Below, piece by piece: positions 12,066 to 24,465 of a stretch of DNA of 64,000 nucleotides (the first letter of the stretch is position 1; each line of letters starts with the position of its first letter). The stretch is from positions 1 through 64,000 of the forward strand of contig JAVLUZ010000754.1 of the NCBI GenBank assembly GCA_036768485.1, written 5' to 3'. Under the pieces are notes generated by a model. That model was not told the origin of the DNA, did no database searches, and was given only the letters and a program-made list of their open reading frames with translations. This stretch comes from Mermis nigrescens. Its lineage: Eukaryota; Nematoda; Enoplea; Mermithida; Mermithidae. Position numbers and translations under genes: made by a program.

Positions 12066-12857
12066 TTACATGTATACAGTGTTTAAAAAATGAAACCCAT
12101 ATTTGACCTTGTGATTTGTTAACGGCTAGCGCAATTTCAATGCAAATTGTTTTAAAAATAGACAAAAACATTCTTAAGAAACGTGCTAAGTTTCGTATCC
12201 GTAGCTTGCTATGTTCTTGTGCAACACGCAATTGTGTAAAAGTCGTTTTTTCATTAAATACAATGCGTTTAGAAATAAATCATGGGTTTGCAATGTTGTA
12301 GCTTTTAATCAAGTAAACATTTTAGAATATGGTATTCAAAAGCCTGTTTGTCTAGCTGTTAGCCTGTAAATTTTTGTACAATTTTGCTGCTTGGTTCAAG
12401 AGTTATTGAGCTTTCGCCAAAATCATTCCTTAGGTCATTCACAAGCGCAAGCAACTTGCTGCTTATTTTGTCATTGCTGGCTCAATCGCCGAGGGACTGA
12501 CCTTAGGCAAAAGCTCAATAGCTCTTGAACCAACAAACAAAATAAAACTAAAATTTAGAGGCGACTAGCTAGATAAATGAGCTTTAGATTGAAGCAAACT
12601 GTATTCTAAATTGTTCACTCAATCTAAAGCTACAACGTTGCAAACACATATTCATTTCTTACAACACATTGGATTTGATGAAAAAAACGACTTTTACCCA
12701 AATGCGCGTTAAACAAGAGTAAATAAAGCTGCGAAAACGAAATTTTACAAGATCATTATGAAGGTTTTTATCTATTGATTAAAGCAAGTTGCATTCAAAT
12801 TCAGCTATTTGTTTTGAAGTTACAAGGTCTCATATGTGTTTCATTTTTTTTGAAACA

Positions 12858-12866
<9 letters not shown>
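12066..12866. repeat. ~800-bp palindromic (fold-back) element nested in the hAT
   Basis: The two halves are reverse complements over nearly their full length. GTATACAGTGTTT with AATGAAAC at the left pairs with GTTTCATTTTTTTTGAAACACTATA at the right. Inner arms meet near 12391-12560, where TTCAAGAGTTATTGAGCTTT is mirrored. TA at both edges fits a Tc1/mariner-type TA duplication. No coding sequence. Confidence 0.7.
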
Positions 12867-13039
<173 letters not shown>

Positions 13040-13057
13040 TAGGCAGGTACCTACATA

Positions 13058-13322
13058 CACACGTGGGCGTGGGGGGGTTTGGGGGGTATGCACCCCCAGA
13101 AGTTGGAATGCCCCCCCAGAATTCAAAGTACCCGCCAGAAATTTTTTTTTGCTTTTTCAGTAATTTTTTGATGCCATTGGATAGTGCTTGATGAGAAACG
13201 TCGAAAAATGGTGTTTTTCTGCTATACAACCACTGTTAAGACAATTTTTTACCTTTAAAGGTTTTTTCAGCCCCCCCAGAAATTTTTTCACCCCCCCAGA
13301 ATTTCGGTGCTGCCCACCTATG
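13058..13322 (+). mobile_element. hAT-type MITE family A
   Basis: 265-bp copy from CACACGTGGGCG to GCCCACCTATG with a perfect 8-bp duplication CCTACATA (13050-13057 and 13323-13330). Inserted within the larger hAT-like element at 11738-13902. Confidence 0.87.
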
Positions 13323-13384
13323 CCTACATATATGTAGGTACACACTACGTCCTTGCATAAGGTAGACAATCATCTATAGGATTT

Positions 13385-13510
13385 GAGTAATGACGAGCAT
13401 TGGGATCTGGGTTGTCCCCTGGGATCCAGCAGACCCCCAAAATTGATTTTGTTGTGCTAGTTTTGGCGAATTTGCCCCATCAGACCCCCTCAGAGATTTT
13501 AGTAATCAGA
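13385..13510. repeat. Fragment of a family A relative
   Basis: Contains CAGCAGACCCCCAAAATTGA and a second CATCAGACCCCCTCAGAG block. Similar proline-codon-like CCCCCAGAATT blocks appear at 18598-18775, 46858-46985, 54478-54600 and 45103-45235. These seem to be a divergent subfamily of MITE A. Ends are not resolved. Confidence 0.4.
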
Positions 13511-14617
13511 AGTGCAAGATTATGCCTTTTGCAGCTTACCTACATACCTAACTACACCTATCACAGTAACATCATTGTTGTTCCTATATAGTTTATTGCT
13601 GTAAGACATTAGCTCTTATTCAATTTACAAAATTTCATTGCACTCATTTACATTGAAGATTTTGTATAACTCATTGTCCAGTTCTTTATCTTCTTGCATT
13701 CTGGCTCCTTTTCAACCAGAAATGGATACATAGAGTACATGAAAAAATTTTGTGGGGCGGGGTGGGGCGGGCCTAATTTTTGTAATATTACGGGCAGGGC
13801 GGGGCGGGTCGGGTCTAAGGAGCTGAAGGGCGGGGCAGAACTGTATTTCTTTCTTGGTGGGGCAGGGCGGATCAAAAAATTTTGGCTCTGCGCAGGGCTC
13901 TGGATAAACTTTATTATCCTAGATCTCAACTTAAACTTAGATTCTCTAAGTTTGCAGTACTACTAATGGTCAACTGATCATATGATCTCTCATTCCCAAG
14001 TTGGCTGGTTTCTGTGAGCATCTTACAGGTGTTTTAGAATGGTAAAATTTAATTTATACTAAATTTGGCGAACGACTTACACTTCAGACATGAGGATATA
14101 TAGAATAATACAATGGAGAAAAATTTATTCAGATAAGATGCAATGTACCTAATTTCTAATTTACAAAAAAGCTTCTTAAAATATTTAATATTACACAGTA
14201 TAACATTCAAAATATCAAATCCAAAGCCAGTCTTTGTTGTTGAGCAAAGATTAGATCGGCCATGATGGGTTGATGGTCCTTTCATGGGAATTGATCCGTA
14301 ACTTTTCTTTCAATATCAGATGCAAGTTTATTGAAAATATAGATGAAAGGAAATCATCAATAAACTTTCTTATTTATTTTAGCTTGTTTATGATAATTTT
14401 TGTTGCAAACTGCTTTCTTGTAGAAATACAGAATAAAACAGAAAGTTATTCTGTTCAAGTCAGCCCAGTTATGATAATCAAGCTGGACTGCTTTCTTGCA
14501 GATCTGTTTGCAGAAGTAAAGATGATTATCAAATTTGCAGCTGACCAAACTTCGCAAACTTCATAGAGTTATAAGAATAAATAATAAGGTAGATTACTGT
14601 AGCTTCAGATTTACTCG

Positions 14618-14622
14618 ATATA

Positions 14623-14686
<64 letters not shown>
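14618..14686. repeat. (TA)n microsatellite
   Basis: About 70 bp of TA units, running into the start of a Rep-B copy. Confidence 0.95.
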
Positions 14687-14689
<3 letters not shown>

Positions 14690-14722
14690 TAGCAAGGAAA
14701 AATGCTCCGATGGAACAAAAAA
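14687..14722 (-). repeat. Rep-B copy truncated by the assembly gap
   Basis: The first ~35 bp of a Rep-B copy, including the TGCTCCGATGGAAC block, run into the N gap. The rest of the copy is probably in the gap. Confidence 0.7.
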
Positions 14723-14822
14723 NNNNNNNNNNNNNNNNNNNNNNNNNNNNNNNNNNNNNNNNNNNNNNNNNNNNNNNNNNNNNNNNNNNNNNNNNNNNNN
14801 NNNNNNNNNNNNNNNNNNNNNN
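14723..14822. other. Assembly gap
   Basis: Exactly 100 N. Probably a placeholder of unknown true length, since it falls at a TA tract and a dispersed repeat. Confidence 0.99.
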
Positions 14823-14979
14823 CATGTAGATACAGGGCAGCTACATTTATAAATTGCTGCATCTTGAGCAGCAAGACAAGGAGTTATTTAACAATAACAA
14901 AGTAATTTTGACCGAAATAAATTCGTGTACAGTTCAGATAGAATAAGAAAACGTGCTAAAATTATATTAGATTTTACAA

Positions 14980-15700
14980 TTTCAAGCACACCAACTTCTT
15001 TCACGTCTATATATCTACAAGTGACCATTACATCGTTCTTTCTTTCTTATAAAAGCCTCTGTAAATACTCTAACAACTTGACACGCACCAAGATGGACCA
15101 AATGTTTGAAAGTAGCTATTTATCTACAAAAACAGGAGAATTCGTTGCCGCGTTCATTTGCAGGTCACAGATTTCTGATGATAGGACTTAATAATTTACT
15201 TGTAGTCCAAATGACGAGCAATTTGTATCAAGGAATTTTAATCAGAATTTATTTTGACACAACAGTCTAATTTTGATTATTTCTCAGCATACCATGTTCT
15301 CTTCAAATTTAATGTGTAACTCCAAGTTATCCTTTGATTTTTTGAAATTTTTTCTGTAAAGGTCGAAATAATTTTTTATAATAAATTACAATGTGAACTG
15401 CGGCCCATTTTTTTAAAAAGTAGTAAGAAAATATGACATTGCGTGTCAAAATCTCATAATTTTCAGCGCATTATGTTCTCGTTAAAGATCTGTAAGTGGT
15501 CATTTTCCTAATATAATTCTTTCATGTGTGTATAAGCCCCTGATTACAGCCAACGCCACGATGCGTAAGAGATTGTCCAAATTTATTAACGGAAAAATAT
15601 TATAACATCTGAAGCAAGTTTGTCAAATTTCTACCAGTTCTTAGAATACCATGTTCCATTCAAACATCCATTGCTCGAAAGAATGATTCTTTTATTTTTT
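14980..15700. repeat. Weak direct repeats around a TACCATGTTCTC motif
   Basis: Three diverged units share a CATACCATGTTCTC or GCATTATGTTCTC block followed by a CATT..TTCTTTC block (near 14985, 15290, 15465 and 15650). Period and ends are unclear. No gene recognised. Confidence 0.3.
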
Positions 15701-16157
15701 CAATTTTTTTAAATCCTCTAGCGATAAGCTATTAAATATTATGATAAGAACAACAGCCCGCATATTCTATTTATGCTATGTTAAAAATTATCGAATAAAA
15801 ACTGAAGTCAAAACTGTAAACGTTTTATTCGTATAATCATATCAATAAACATTGAAAAACTAATATGACTACAAATTAGCTTTACCAAAATTTGAAAATT
15901 ATTCATCTTTCAAATAAAAAGAATTGTTGAATTCGATCGCGGTGATCCTGAGATATGATGAAAAAATGGTGGACCCTGTAAAAAATTGACAAAAACGTTA
16001 ATATATGATAAATTTATAACCTAACTTTACACAACGAATATTCGTTTTCCAAGAAAAGGAGTATTAAACTCAATCGCGGCAAATCTAAACAATATTTACA
16101 GCAGAAAAACATGTGGTAAAATGCTTCGTTCTACTGTAATTTGAAAGAAAATTATTA

Positions 16158-16246
16158 ATGGATAACATGTCTAGAGAGCTACAATGCAATTTCAAAGTTG
16201 CGGGTTATTTAGGTTTTCCGTGCAATCAATACAGAGTAGAGGTTCA
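16158..16246 (+). other. Possible orphan exon, TTL-like first strand
   Basis: An ATG-initiated frame reads a CNFKVAGYLGFPCN stretch followed by YRVEV, then CAG|GTTTTA. The spacing of Val, Gly and Cys is loosely like the first strand of transthyretin-like proteins, as in the gene at 19273. No signal peptide and no convincing following exon were found. It could equally be chance. Confidence 0.15.
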
Positions 16247-16449
16247 GGTTTTACGCTCTACTTACCTGAGTTTTCAAAGGAAGACGACAAAATTTTGCAG
16301 AACGTTCGTTTGAGACCCTAGGTAACAAACACAGATAAATTTTATCGAAATTGGCGATGGTCGAGTGAAACACTTGTCAAATGGAATTACCTCGATTAAA
16401 AAGAATGTTTGCGATGCACAACACTTAATTATGGCTACAAAAGGTACGA

Positions 16450-16790
16450 TACAGACCATACACACAGGATCTTGAGGGGTTGGGGGGTTTTGTCCTTTGA
16501 ATTGGCGATTTTTCAAAAAATCCTCAAAAAAACATCGAGGGCAGGGGGGCCCAAAATTTTTTGAAGTCCTATATCTCGGGAACCATTAGGAGATATGCTA
16601 AATTAAAAGGCATTTTTGAGCGTTTCTCGACAAGATCTAATGCCATGGTAAAGTAAAAAATTTTTCAAAAATTCAAAAATCTTCTTGCTTGATTTCAAAC
16701 TTGGATATGAAAAATCTGTTTTTTTAACCTATGTGTATAACTAATTTCTCAATATCAAGTTAAAGCTTGACTCCAAAACATTTCGGAATT
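16450..16790. repeat. Family A-related repeat fragment
   Basis: Has a GGGGTTGGGGGGTTTTG block at one end and a GCGTTTCTCGACAAGATCTAATGCCATGG block inside. The latter corresponds to the TTTCTCATCAAGCACTATCCAATGGCAT region of family A. Ends unresolved. Confidence 0.4.
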
Positions 16791-17067
16791 CTTGTCTTTG
16801 CATTTAACTTTGCGGTTTTGCAAAGAAAACTAATGCAGAAAATATTATATGGCGCGAAGCGCCGAACATTTTGACATATTCGCTATTTTCAAAGGTAAGA
16901 AATAAGATAGAAAATAAGATATCCGGCTCGAAGCGCCGGAAAATTTTGAGTTTAGAAGCTCAGAAAGTGTGCTAAAACGCATTTCGGTTGTCCTTTTAGT
17001 AGACTTTGAGAATTTTTAATTTTTTCCTTTTGGGGGGCGGGCTCTTTCCGCCTCGACTGGTTACGCC

Positions 17068-17321
17068 CACACCTGGGCGTTGGGAGGGGGTGGGGGGTAT
17101 TCACCCCTGAGAAACCAAAATACTCCCCCCAGAAATCGAAAATACCCCCCAGTTTTGAAATTTTTTTCCGTTTTTTTCGCAATTTGTTGATGCCAATGGA
17201 TAGTGCTCGATGAGAAACGTCGGAAAATGGTGTTTTTTCGCCATACCACAATTTTTAAGGCCAATTTTCGACCTTTGAAAAATCTCGCTCACCCCAGAAT
17301 TTTCTTGCACGTCTATGTATG
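17068..17321 (+). mobile_element. hAT-type MITE family A
   Basis: 254-bp copy from CACACCTGGGCG to CTATGTATG. Flanks GTTACGCC and CTTACGCC match at 7 of 8 positions. Confidence 0.8.
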
Positions 17322-17744
17322 CTTACGCCCCAAAAAAATTTCAGAAAATGTCTTTTTTGAACTAAAAAACGATTGGTACACGTCGGAAGCACTGTTTTTC
17401 AGGCGCACCGGTTCGGCAATTTTTCGTTTCGTTTCGTTTTTCAGTTCAAAACGCATTTTACAACAGTGAGAGCTTGAAATGATTTGTACCTGTGAAGGGA
17501 CTCGTTGATTCTAACTGTGTTTAGGCTGGGTTCAGAACCATAATTCGGCGGATTTTGCGAAAGTTTTAACCTTAAAATTCAACATTTGATTTTATAAAAA
17601 TTTTTCGGGGATCTGCCCTAAACCCCGCTGGGGCGTTTGAGCGCATCACCCAAGATTCCCCAGCTGTAAATGCGAGGGTGTTTTTTGCATTCTGTTTGTG
17701 TCCAGGGCAATCAAATGGTCGGCTTATGTATAAATGTGTAACAT

Positions 17745-18280
17745 GATCCGTAGGGTGGGACCACCCCATCCCCGAAATAGAGAAAATTTTCTCTTACAAA
17801 AGTCCCATACAGGAGAAAGTTAAAAAAATTATCGAAGTGATCCAAAACTTCGCCAAAACGGGTTTTAGGGTACCTGCGTTTAAGCCACTGAATACAAAAC
17901 TTTCCGGCGCTTCGTGCCGGATTTCTTGTCAATGTACATCAAGTTTTTGCCCACTTAACCGCTCAAAAATGCTTAAATATGAGTTAAACATAGAGAACAT
18001 ACCAAATTTTTCCGTTGCTTCGCGCTGAATTATTTATTTTCCATGGTTTTCTTTCTTCGCAAAGCACAAGGATTGATTGCAGACATCAAGATTAACAAGC
18101 TGTCCATGTCAAAAGATTTCTAACTTTTTTTCAAATTCCCTCCCAACATTGTATAGAGCTTGTCGAAAAGTGCTCAAAAATGTCTTTATTTTCGTCCAAT
18201 TCCGAATGGTTCTCGATATATCTGACTTCAAATTTTTTGGACCGCCCCAAAAATTTGTTCTGGATCCGCTAGTGCTGTTT
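17745..18280. repeat. GCGC-hairpin MITE, relative of 19947-20425
   Basis: Shares the CCGGCGCTTCGTGCCGG hairpin, the AGAGAACATRCCAAATTT block, the GGTTCTCGATATATC block and a CCCCAAAAATTTG block with the better defined element at 19947-20425. Boundaries are approximate. Confidence 0.5.
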
Positions 18281-18597
18281 TTTGACTTTTTGGACAATGC
18301 TCGAACATAAAAAATGTTTCTAAAAAATCTAGAATAATCGAGTAAATTGGACAAACTATGGTAAAAAATCTGTATATGGTGGGAAATTTGAGTTTTGAGC
18401 CAAAAAATGAGCTAAGAACGCTGAAAAAACACACTTTTAATTTTTACAAAAAATCGACAATTCTGGGGGGTCGCGGATATTAAGCGGGTATCAGTTGCCA
18501 TTCTGGGGGTCCAACCCTTCCAAACCCTCTCAACACAAATGGTGCTCAGCTGGTCTGAAATCAAGCAAAAATTATTGGACTTTTTTTATGTGCTATA

Positions 18598-18775
18598 GGC
18601 ACACGTAGGCGTAGGGTGGGAGTTTTTGGAGTTCTATACACCGGAAATCTGGTAAACCCCCGAAATCGGTAGACCCTAAGAGTAAAATTTTTAGCATGTT
18701 TTAAAATTTTTGCCTGTTTTAACACCCCACCCAGCAACCCAGCAGACCCTTAGAATCTGGGTACTGCCATGTAAA
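18598..18775. repeat. Divergent family A-like fragment
   Basis: Begins CACACGTAGGCGTAGGG and contains CAGCAGACCCTTAGAATCTGG before a GTACTGCCATGTA end. Same layout as the 13385 and 46858 fragments. Confidence 0.4.
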
Positions 18776-19272
18776 ACTATAGGTATACCTATATGAATTT
18801 CTTATTTAGTTTCGAATTTTATGGCTTGCGTATTACGGTTTTTGAAAGAACAAATGGAGGGTTATCATTTTTCTTATCATCACCTCTGTAAGTAAGTATC
18901 TTCCTCAAAATATTGAACCATATTGTCTGGGAAGGACGCTTCGACTTCTGCTTATCGTCATTTTTTTCAAGCTCGACCTAAATAGCTAGTATATGTATGT
19001 ATATACGAGTTTGCTTATATGTATGATGATACAAAATCAAGGTAGGTAGGTACGCCTACCATTGGTCGAGTATGTATTATATATATGCATGTATGTTACG
19101 TAAAAAAAGCTAGTTGTATTGCGCCTATCTGTAAAAGTATTACTGATAAGAAAAGCCTGCTTATTTTTCCACTTTGCTTGGCTATTATCCGAAGTCAGCG
19201 CCCTAAAATTTTTACTGTGAGCGTAGCAAGCTGCGAATTTGACCTAATATAACAAGTTGATTCATTTCGAAA

Positions 19273-21484
19273 ATGGAATTCTTCGCGAAAAGCACAATTT
19301 TCTGCTTCATAGCAGCTCTAATTGTCTGCTGGGTAGATGGCTTTGGTACACGCGGAGGAAGTGGAAGATTTGAAGGTAGACCATCTTCATCATCTGGGGG
19401 TGGCAAATGTCTTTGGGTCAGAGGTCACGTGTTCTGCGACTCAACAACCAAGGGGAAACACGACAAGAAGACGGCTGTGGTCCGCTTAAACGAACGTATG
19501 CTCAGTTGCTTTTTGGTTCTTACAGTTTCATAATATTTTTCTATCTTATCCATTTATTTATTTGTTGTTTTGCATTCACCTTTCACTCCTTTTCCTAACT
19601 TTTTAAGTGACTTTGATAGAATATGCACGCATAATTAGAAAATAAAAATAATAGTAGGAAGCAACTGCGACAACATATCAATATGACATTTGCTAGCTTT
19701 GTTTATTTTTGTACATAATTTCGAAGAAAATGATAAAATAATTAGAGTGTTTCCATCTTTTTGTCACGCAGGAATTGTGACACTAAAATATCTGAGCGCA
19801 AGTAAGATAAAGGAGTTCTGAAAAAAGTAATACAGAATTGAGCTTTGTCAAATTTTTTACTTTTCATTCAATCTTTAATATTTTTACTGATTCGAATTAT
19901 ACAGAGACAAAACTAAAACCATGGAAGGAAATCATAAGAATGTACGCAGGCCTGTAGCCAAGGGGCAAGGGTGGGGCAGTTGCCCCTCCCCGAAATTTTT
20001 GTTACTCACAAGGGTTCCCCAAAAGAAGAAATCAAAAATTCTCGAAGTGCATTTGTAAGGTCGCCAATACAGGTTTTTTGCATACTTTTGAGCTGGTAAA
20101 CACAAAATTAGCGGCGCTTCGCGCCATTAATTCTTTCTGTATAGTTTTTGTGTTTTAAACCGCTAAGTTTGAGCTAGACGCGGAGAACATGCCAAATTTC
20201 CCGACGATGAGAAATCAGTTGCGCAGATAGTTTAAGCTATATTTTTTGTGTATGATTATGTAATAAACTAAAAAAATTTTAATATTTTTTCGAAATTATT
20301 CTTCATTGTCGTTGAAAACCGTTCAAAAATACCCTTACCTTTGACTAATCTCGAATAGTTCTCGAGATATCCGATTTTCAAAATTTTTTTGTCCTCCCCA
20401 AAATAAAATGCCGACTAAGGGCCTGTATGTACGTATTTGTTTTCCTAAAGATCCAGAATTGTTCCGAAGTTATGCGTTATCGACAATACGATGTTCGATA
20501 ATTTTTCAATTATTTATTTTCATTTATCTTTATTTCGAGTTCGAAAAGTTTTGCGGATGTAGCATATGTAGGTATGTTGTACATACGCGGTATGCTCCCA
20601 GGGATTTCAGTATAAAAAACGATTGGTCAATAAGTACAGTTCCGTTTTCAATTCACTGTTTTAAGGAAAATGGGAGGCTGCATTCATTCCTCTCTGAATC
20701 GTAATGTGAAAAAGATTTCGGCAGCACATGTAACCTACAATCGTATTTTCTAAAAAGTTACAACGGGTAGGTAAGACCTCTTCGCCGATTCTTCCGATAA
20801 ATTGCATTCAAGACGTCAGAAATAAGACTCAAATTAGTAATATACGCACATGATAGTTTTAGGTCATTCTTAGAAACAATTATCCATATCACATTGCAAG
20901 TCTTGTTTTTGCGAAAAAAGGTACCTACCTAATTCAACTAAGCTATCAAATTTCACTTTATGTGTAGACTTTATTTGTTTTTTAGCTTTATTTTCTGCTA
21001 TTTGAGATAAAAATTATACATTTATCTGAATTCGCATTATTTAGTGAAAAAATAATTTATTTGTGATGCATGCATCATGCGATTCACGATAACTTTGTAT
21101 GGAATGCTCACGTATCTCTATCCAAAACTAATAACTCTTGAAAGCTAATTGCAACTTTCTGTCAAGCATATGTACCTAAATTTGAATTTGTAATCGCACG
21201 TACAAAGCCTAAATAACAAATCGTGATTTTCAGAGAGATCTGGTGTAAAAGACGAAGGTTACACCAGTCAAAATGGCCAGTTCGCTCTATTCGCTTGCGA
21301 ATTAAATAATCCCGAATTGCACGTGTTACATTTTTGCAAGGGCAACCGAGCCCGCGTGCTTACAATACCTGTGCCCGCTTCAGCTCGAGATGAATATAAC
21401 ATCACCGCTCCAATCAAGCTGAATAGCCTGCAGCAAAATGAACAAGATTTTACGGGAACTATTAACTTTCCGTGTGTTCCGTAA
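19273..21484 (+). CDS. Secreted transthyretin-like (TTL) family protein, two exons
   Basis: Exons 19273-19495 and 21234-21484, joined in phase 1 across a 1738-bp GT-AG intron (donor C|GTATGC, acceptor TTTTCAG|AG). They give 157 residues. Residues 1-25 are a clear signal peptide (hydrophobic FCFIAALIVC core), followed by a Gly/Ser-rich linker. The mature part shows the TTL pattern: KCLWVRGHVFCD (first strand with Cys), a KTAVVRLNE strand, DEGYTSQNGQFALF (the family's DEG-TD--G-F turn), then a C-KG---RVLTIPVP strand. Six or so cysteines are well placed for disulfides. The family is large, secreted and essentially nematode-specific; one C. elegans member bridges apoptotic cells, most are uncharacterised. 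Start chosen as the ATG giving the signal peptide. The intron holds a hAT-like MITE (19947-20425). Specific function unknown. Confidence 0.65.
19947..20425. mobile_element. hAT-like MITE in the TTL intron
   Basis: Starts CAGGCCTGTAGCC and ends AAGGGCCTG. Flanks AATGTACG (19939-19946) and TATGTACG (20426-20433) match at 7 of 8. Contains a GCGGCGCTTCGCGCC hairpin motif near 20108. No coding capacity. It lies wholly inside the intron, well away from the splice sites. Confidence 0.75.
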
Positions 21485-21489
21485 AATTA

Positions 21490-23940
21490 AGACATGTAAA
21501 CACTTGCTTTTAATATTTACAACCATTTCGCACAATCGTTAATTGTATTTTAATTAAGGTTTTCATAGCTGTAAGTCGAAGCTGCTCGTAGTAAAAACCG
21601 CAAATAATCCATGTTTTTCATAAAAAACCTTCAAGCGTAAAAATACAGATAGGTGTACTTTTTTAGACAAAATGCTCAGAAGACGATCTTTCTATTAATT
21701 AATGCAGTCTTTGTGATTTCGGAGTAGCACTTCTCTCGAAACAAAACACAATGATCAATATTTTTCATTTATCAAAAAGTATTCTGCACGCATGAGCATT
21801 AAATCAATAGGTAAATTCATACATGGGCAGCAGCCGAATATTAGGGGTCTGGGTGGTGTAAGACTGGCGAAAATCCCAAAAACATGCCAAAATATTATTC
21901 TGATGGATCTGTAGTTTCTCATGTGGTCTAACCCCAAACCCCAACGCCCGCTTGTTGTGGATATATCATGAAGTAGGCTGTAAATACAAAAAAATATAGC
22001 CTGGATTCACAGAAAAATCGGACAACAAAAATATGCAGACTAAGCCTGTGCAAATATTATGCGCCTTAACTTACATATTCCAGGTGAATTTTTCGCACCG
22101 AATGACCCAATATCTACAAACAACCACGAATCCCGAAACGAGTCAGATCCATGAAACAATTAATATCTTCCTCTAATTTCATTTCCACAAATACAGCTAA
22201 AAAATATAAAGAAAGAAAATAAAAAATAAAATCAAACTCGGAAGCAAATGAGATTATTTTGTGTAGGTCTGAAGACTTAGAATGTTGCAACGACAGTATC
22301 TTTTCTCCCAGTAAATCTTCAAAAACTATTTTGAAAATAATTTTAACCATTTAGTACCTAATTATTATTCGAAAAAAGCACACACTGAACCTACATATAT
22401 TTGTATATGTATGCATGTATGTACATAGCTAAAAGATTACTTAAAAATAGACAAGTTATTCAGATCGATAGGGGGTTTTTAGGCGACCTCATGTCATTTA
22501 TGAAACTTTCGATACTTACGTGCACAGCACCAACTACAGAGCTTTCCCAAGCTAAAACGGCCTTTAAAATCGGTAACATTAAAATAACATTATAACTTAA
22601 ATCAATATAAAAAATTGCATTTAAAAAAATTTTTGATTTATATCGTTTTTAGTCTCAATTTTGCTATACTTTATACATAAAATTAACTTTTATTCTTGGG
22701 GATCAATATTCCTTCCACCAGAGTGTACTATGTCCGATCAAACGCTGTGAAGAAAATCAGCAATTGCGAAAACTACCACCACATGATTATCTATTTTCTG
22801 CTGAACGAATTGTTTAAGTGGAGCAGCTTCTCAGCTACATGGTGATGTAATTTTGCCTTTTCATGCCTTTAGCTCTTATGCGATTTTACCGTTATGTGCA
22901 GCATTACGCATTATTCTTGCACTTATTTCTTCAAGACAATCAGCATTTCAGACTTTGCAAAACAAAGAACTAAACACATCTATGTTTATTAGGCAAAAAC
23001 ATTTTGAGTAATAAGATAAGCCAAAATTGCTTATCACACTTTTTGATAGAAACCCAAAGTACATTATGCTGATTACCGACTGATGTGCATTCGAATGGAA
23101 TTTTTTAACGCTTGGTATGTACTAATTAATAGAAAACGATTCTAACAATCATTGTAGTGTCAGCTTCTTTGATGACGTGTCAGGTGGGGAAGAAATACTT
23201 GACGGAAAGAGGAAGGGTTCAATGTCAATGCACATAGAAGTATGCAAAACCATAAGCTTTGTTTATGTAAAAAAGTTTATTCTTTGAATAATTTGTTCCT
23301 CAAAGTATGTGGAAAATAATTCAGCAATATTTTCTTTGTTATACATTTTCTCGATTCCAATAAGAAACGCCATAGCAAAAAATCTTAGCGAATTTTTTTG
23401 TAAATTATAATCGTTTCATTTCATTTTTCATTTTTTTAACTTTTTTTCTATTTTGCTTATGTTTTTAATTGTCTTTTAAGGCCGTGGCAGAATAATAAAG
23501 TCAAAGACGTAATTTGTTTTTAAGGTATGTACCTACCCATTTTTTGACTTTTCATTGCTTTAACAAATAAGAGTAGGAAACATATGTAGTTATAGGTACA
23601 TGAAGGAATTTCCTGGTAAATTAATTTTCAAATATCTGAAAAGATATATTTATAACGTTAAAGGACAAATATTAAAATATATCCACCTCTTAAAATACTT
23701 AATTAAATAATTAAAATAAATCTAGCCTCCACAAATATTTATTTTGTTTTCAATTTATTTTTACGATTTTCAGCAATCGTAAGCTAAGAGATTTTCGATT
23801 AATCCAGTCGACCGATACATATAATAAACAGCCGTTCAATAGCAAATATTTACAGTAGTCAGATGAAAATCTGCTTGCCCTTCGATTAATTTCTTCAAAT
23901 TTTTCAAAATAATTAATTAATTAACTGAGGAATGAATATT
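21490..23940. other. Unannotated AT-rich intergenic sequence
   Basis: Contains one family A-like fragment near 21818-21965 (ACATGGGCAGCAGCC block) and no convincing gene. The ATG frame at 22489-22595 reads a short Ser/Thr-rich peptide without a known domain. Confidence 0.45.
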
Positions 23941-23946
23941 CTTTAG

Positions 23947-24258
23947 CATGCGAAACTGATTTAATGGACGAAACATATCCAAGCGAAATTTCTGGTACCT
24001 TTGCAACCCGCGGCTGCGCCTCGGATACATTCGGAGATAAAGACGCAAAGTTACGCAATTAACACAAATGTATAAGAAACGAACTGAAATGTGTCATCCT
24101 TAGCATACCACAAACCACAAACAGCGATTGGCAAACAGTACAACTTTACAAAAGTGATCGACCTTGATGGACAGTTTTCTAAAGAAGAAGCGAAAAAGCG
24201 ATTCCCTTCTTCTGTTACGATTTGTGAATCTGCAATGAAAAAACCAATTCTTACTTGA
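23947..24258 (+). CDS. Possible terminal exons of an unidentified small protein
   Basis: Two adjacent frames look more like coding DNA than their surroundings. After an acceptor CTTTAG at 23946 a frame reads C-ETDLMDETYPSEIS, then a G-F---GCASDTFGDKD stretch, to a stop at 24060. After a second acceptor CCTTAG at 24103 a frame reads YNFTKVIDLDGQFSKEEA and on to a stop at 24256. A phase-1 donor (TCTG|GTACC, about 23993) would join the two in frame. The DLMDE--S--SGTF pattern resembles the TTL turn seen in the gene at 19273, so a second, decayed TTL gene is possible. No first exon was found. Confidence 0.25.
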
Positions 24259-24465
24259 TTAAATTAGAAAATGGATTTAAGTTGAATTTTGCAGTAGTAT
24301 TCCTCATTACATAGTATTGAGTAGGTAGGTATATGTATGTACAAATTTTCGAAATTTCGAACAATAAATAAACAAAAATAGGAAATTTTTCTCGTTTTAC
24401 GTGAAGCTCAATACTTGTGGCAAAAAATAGTATCAGGAAAAGAAAAGTCTTCTAGACAGGTACAT

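Noticed and set aside
16274..16516. Minus-strand 80-codon Cys-rich frame
   Set aside because: No signal peptide, no family pattern; it overlaps a family A-like repeat edge.
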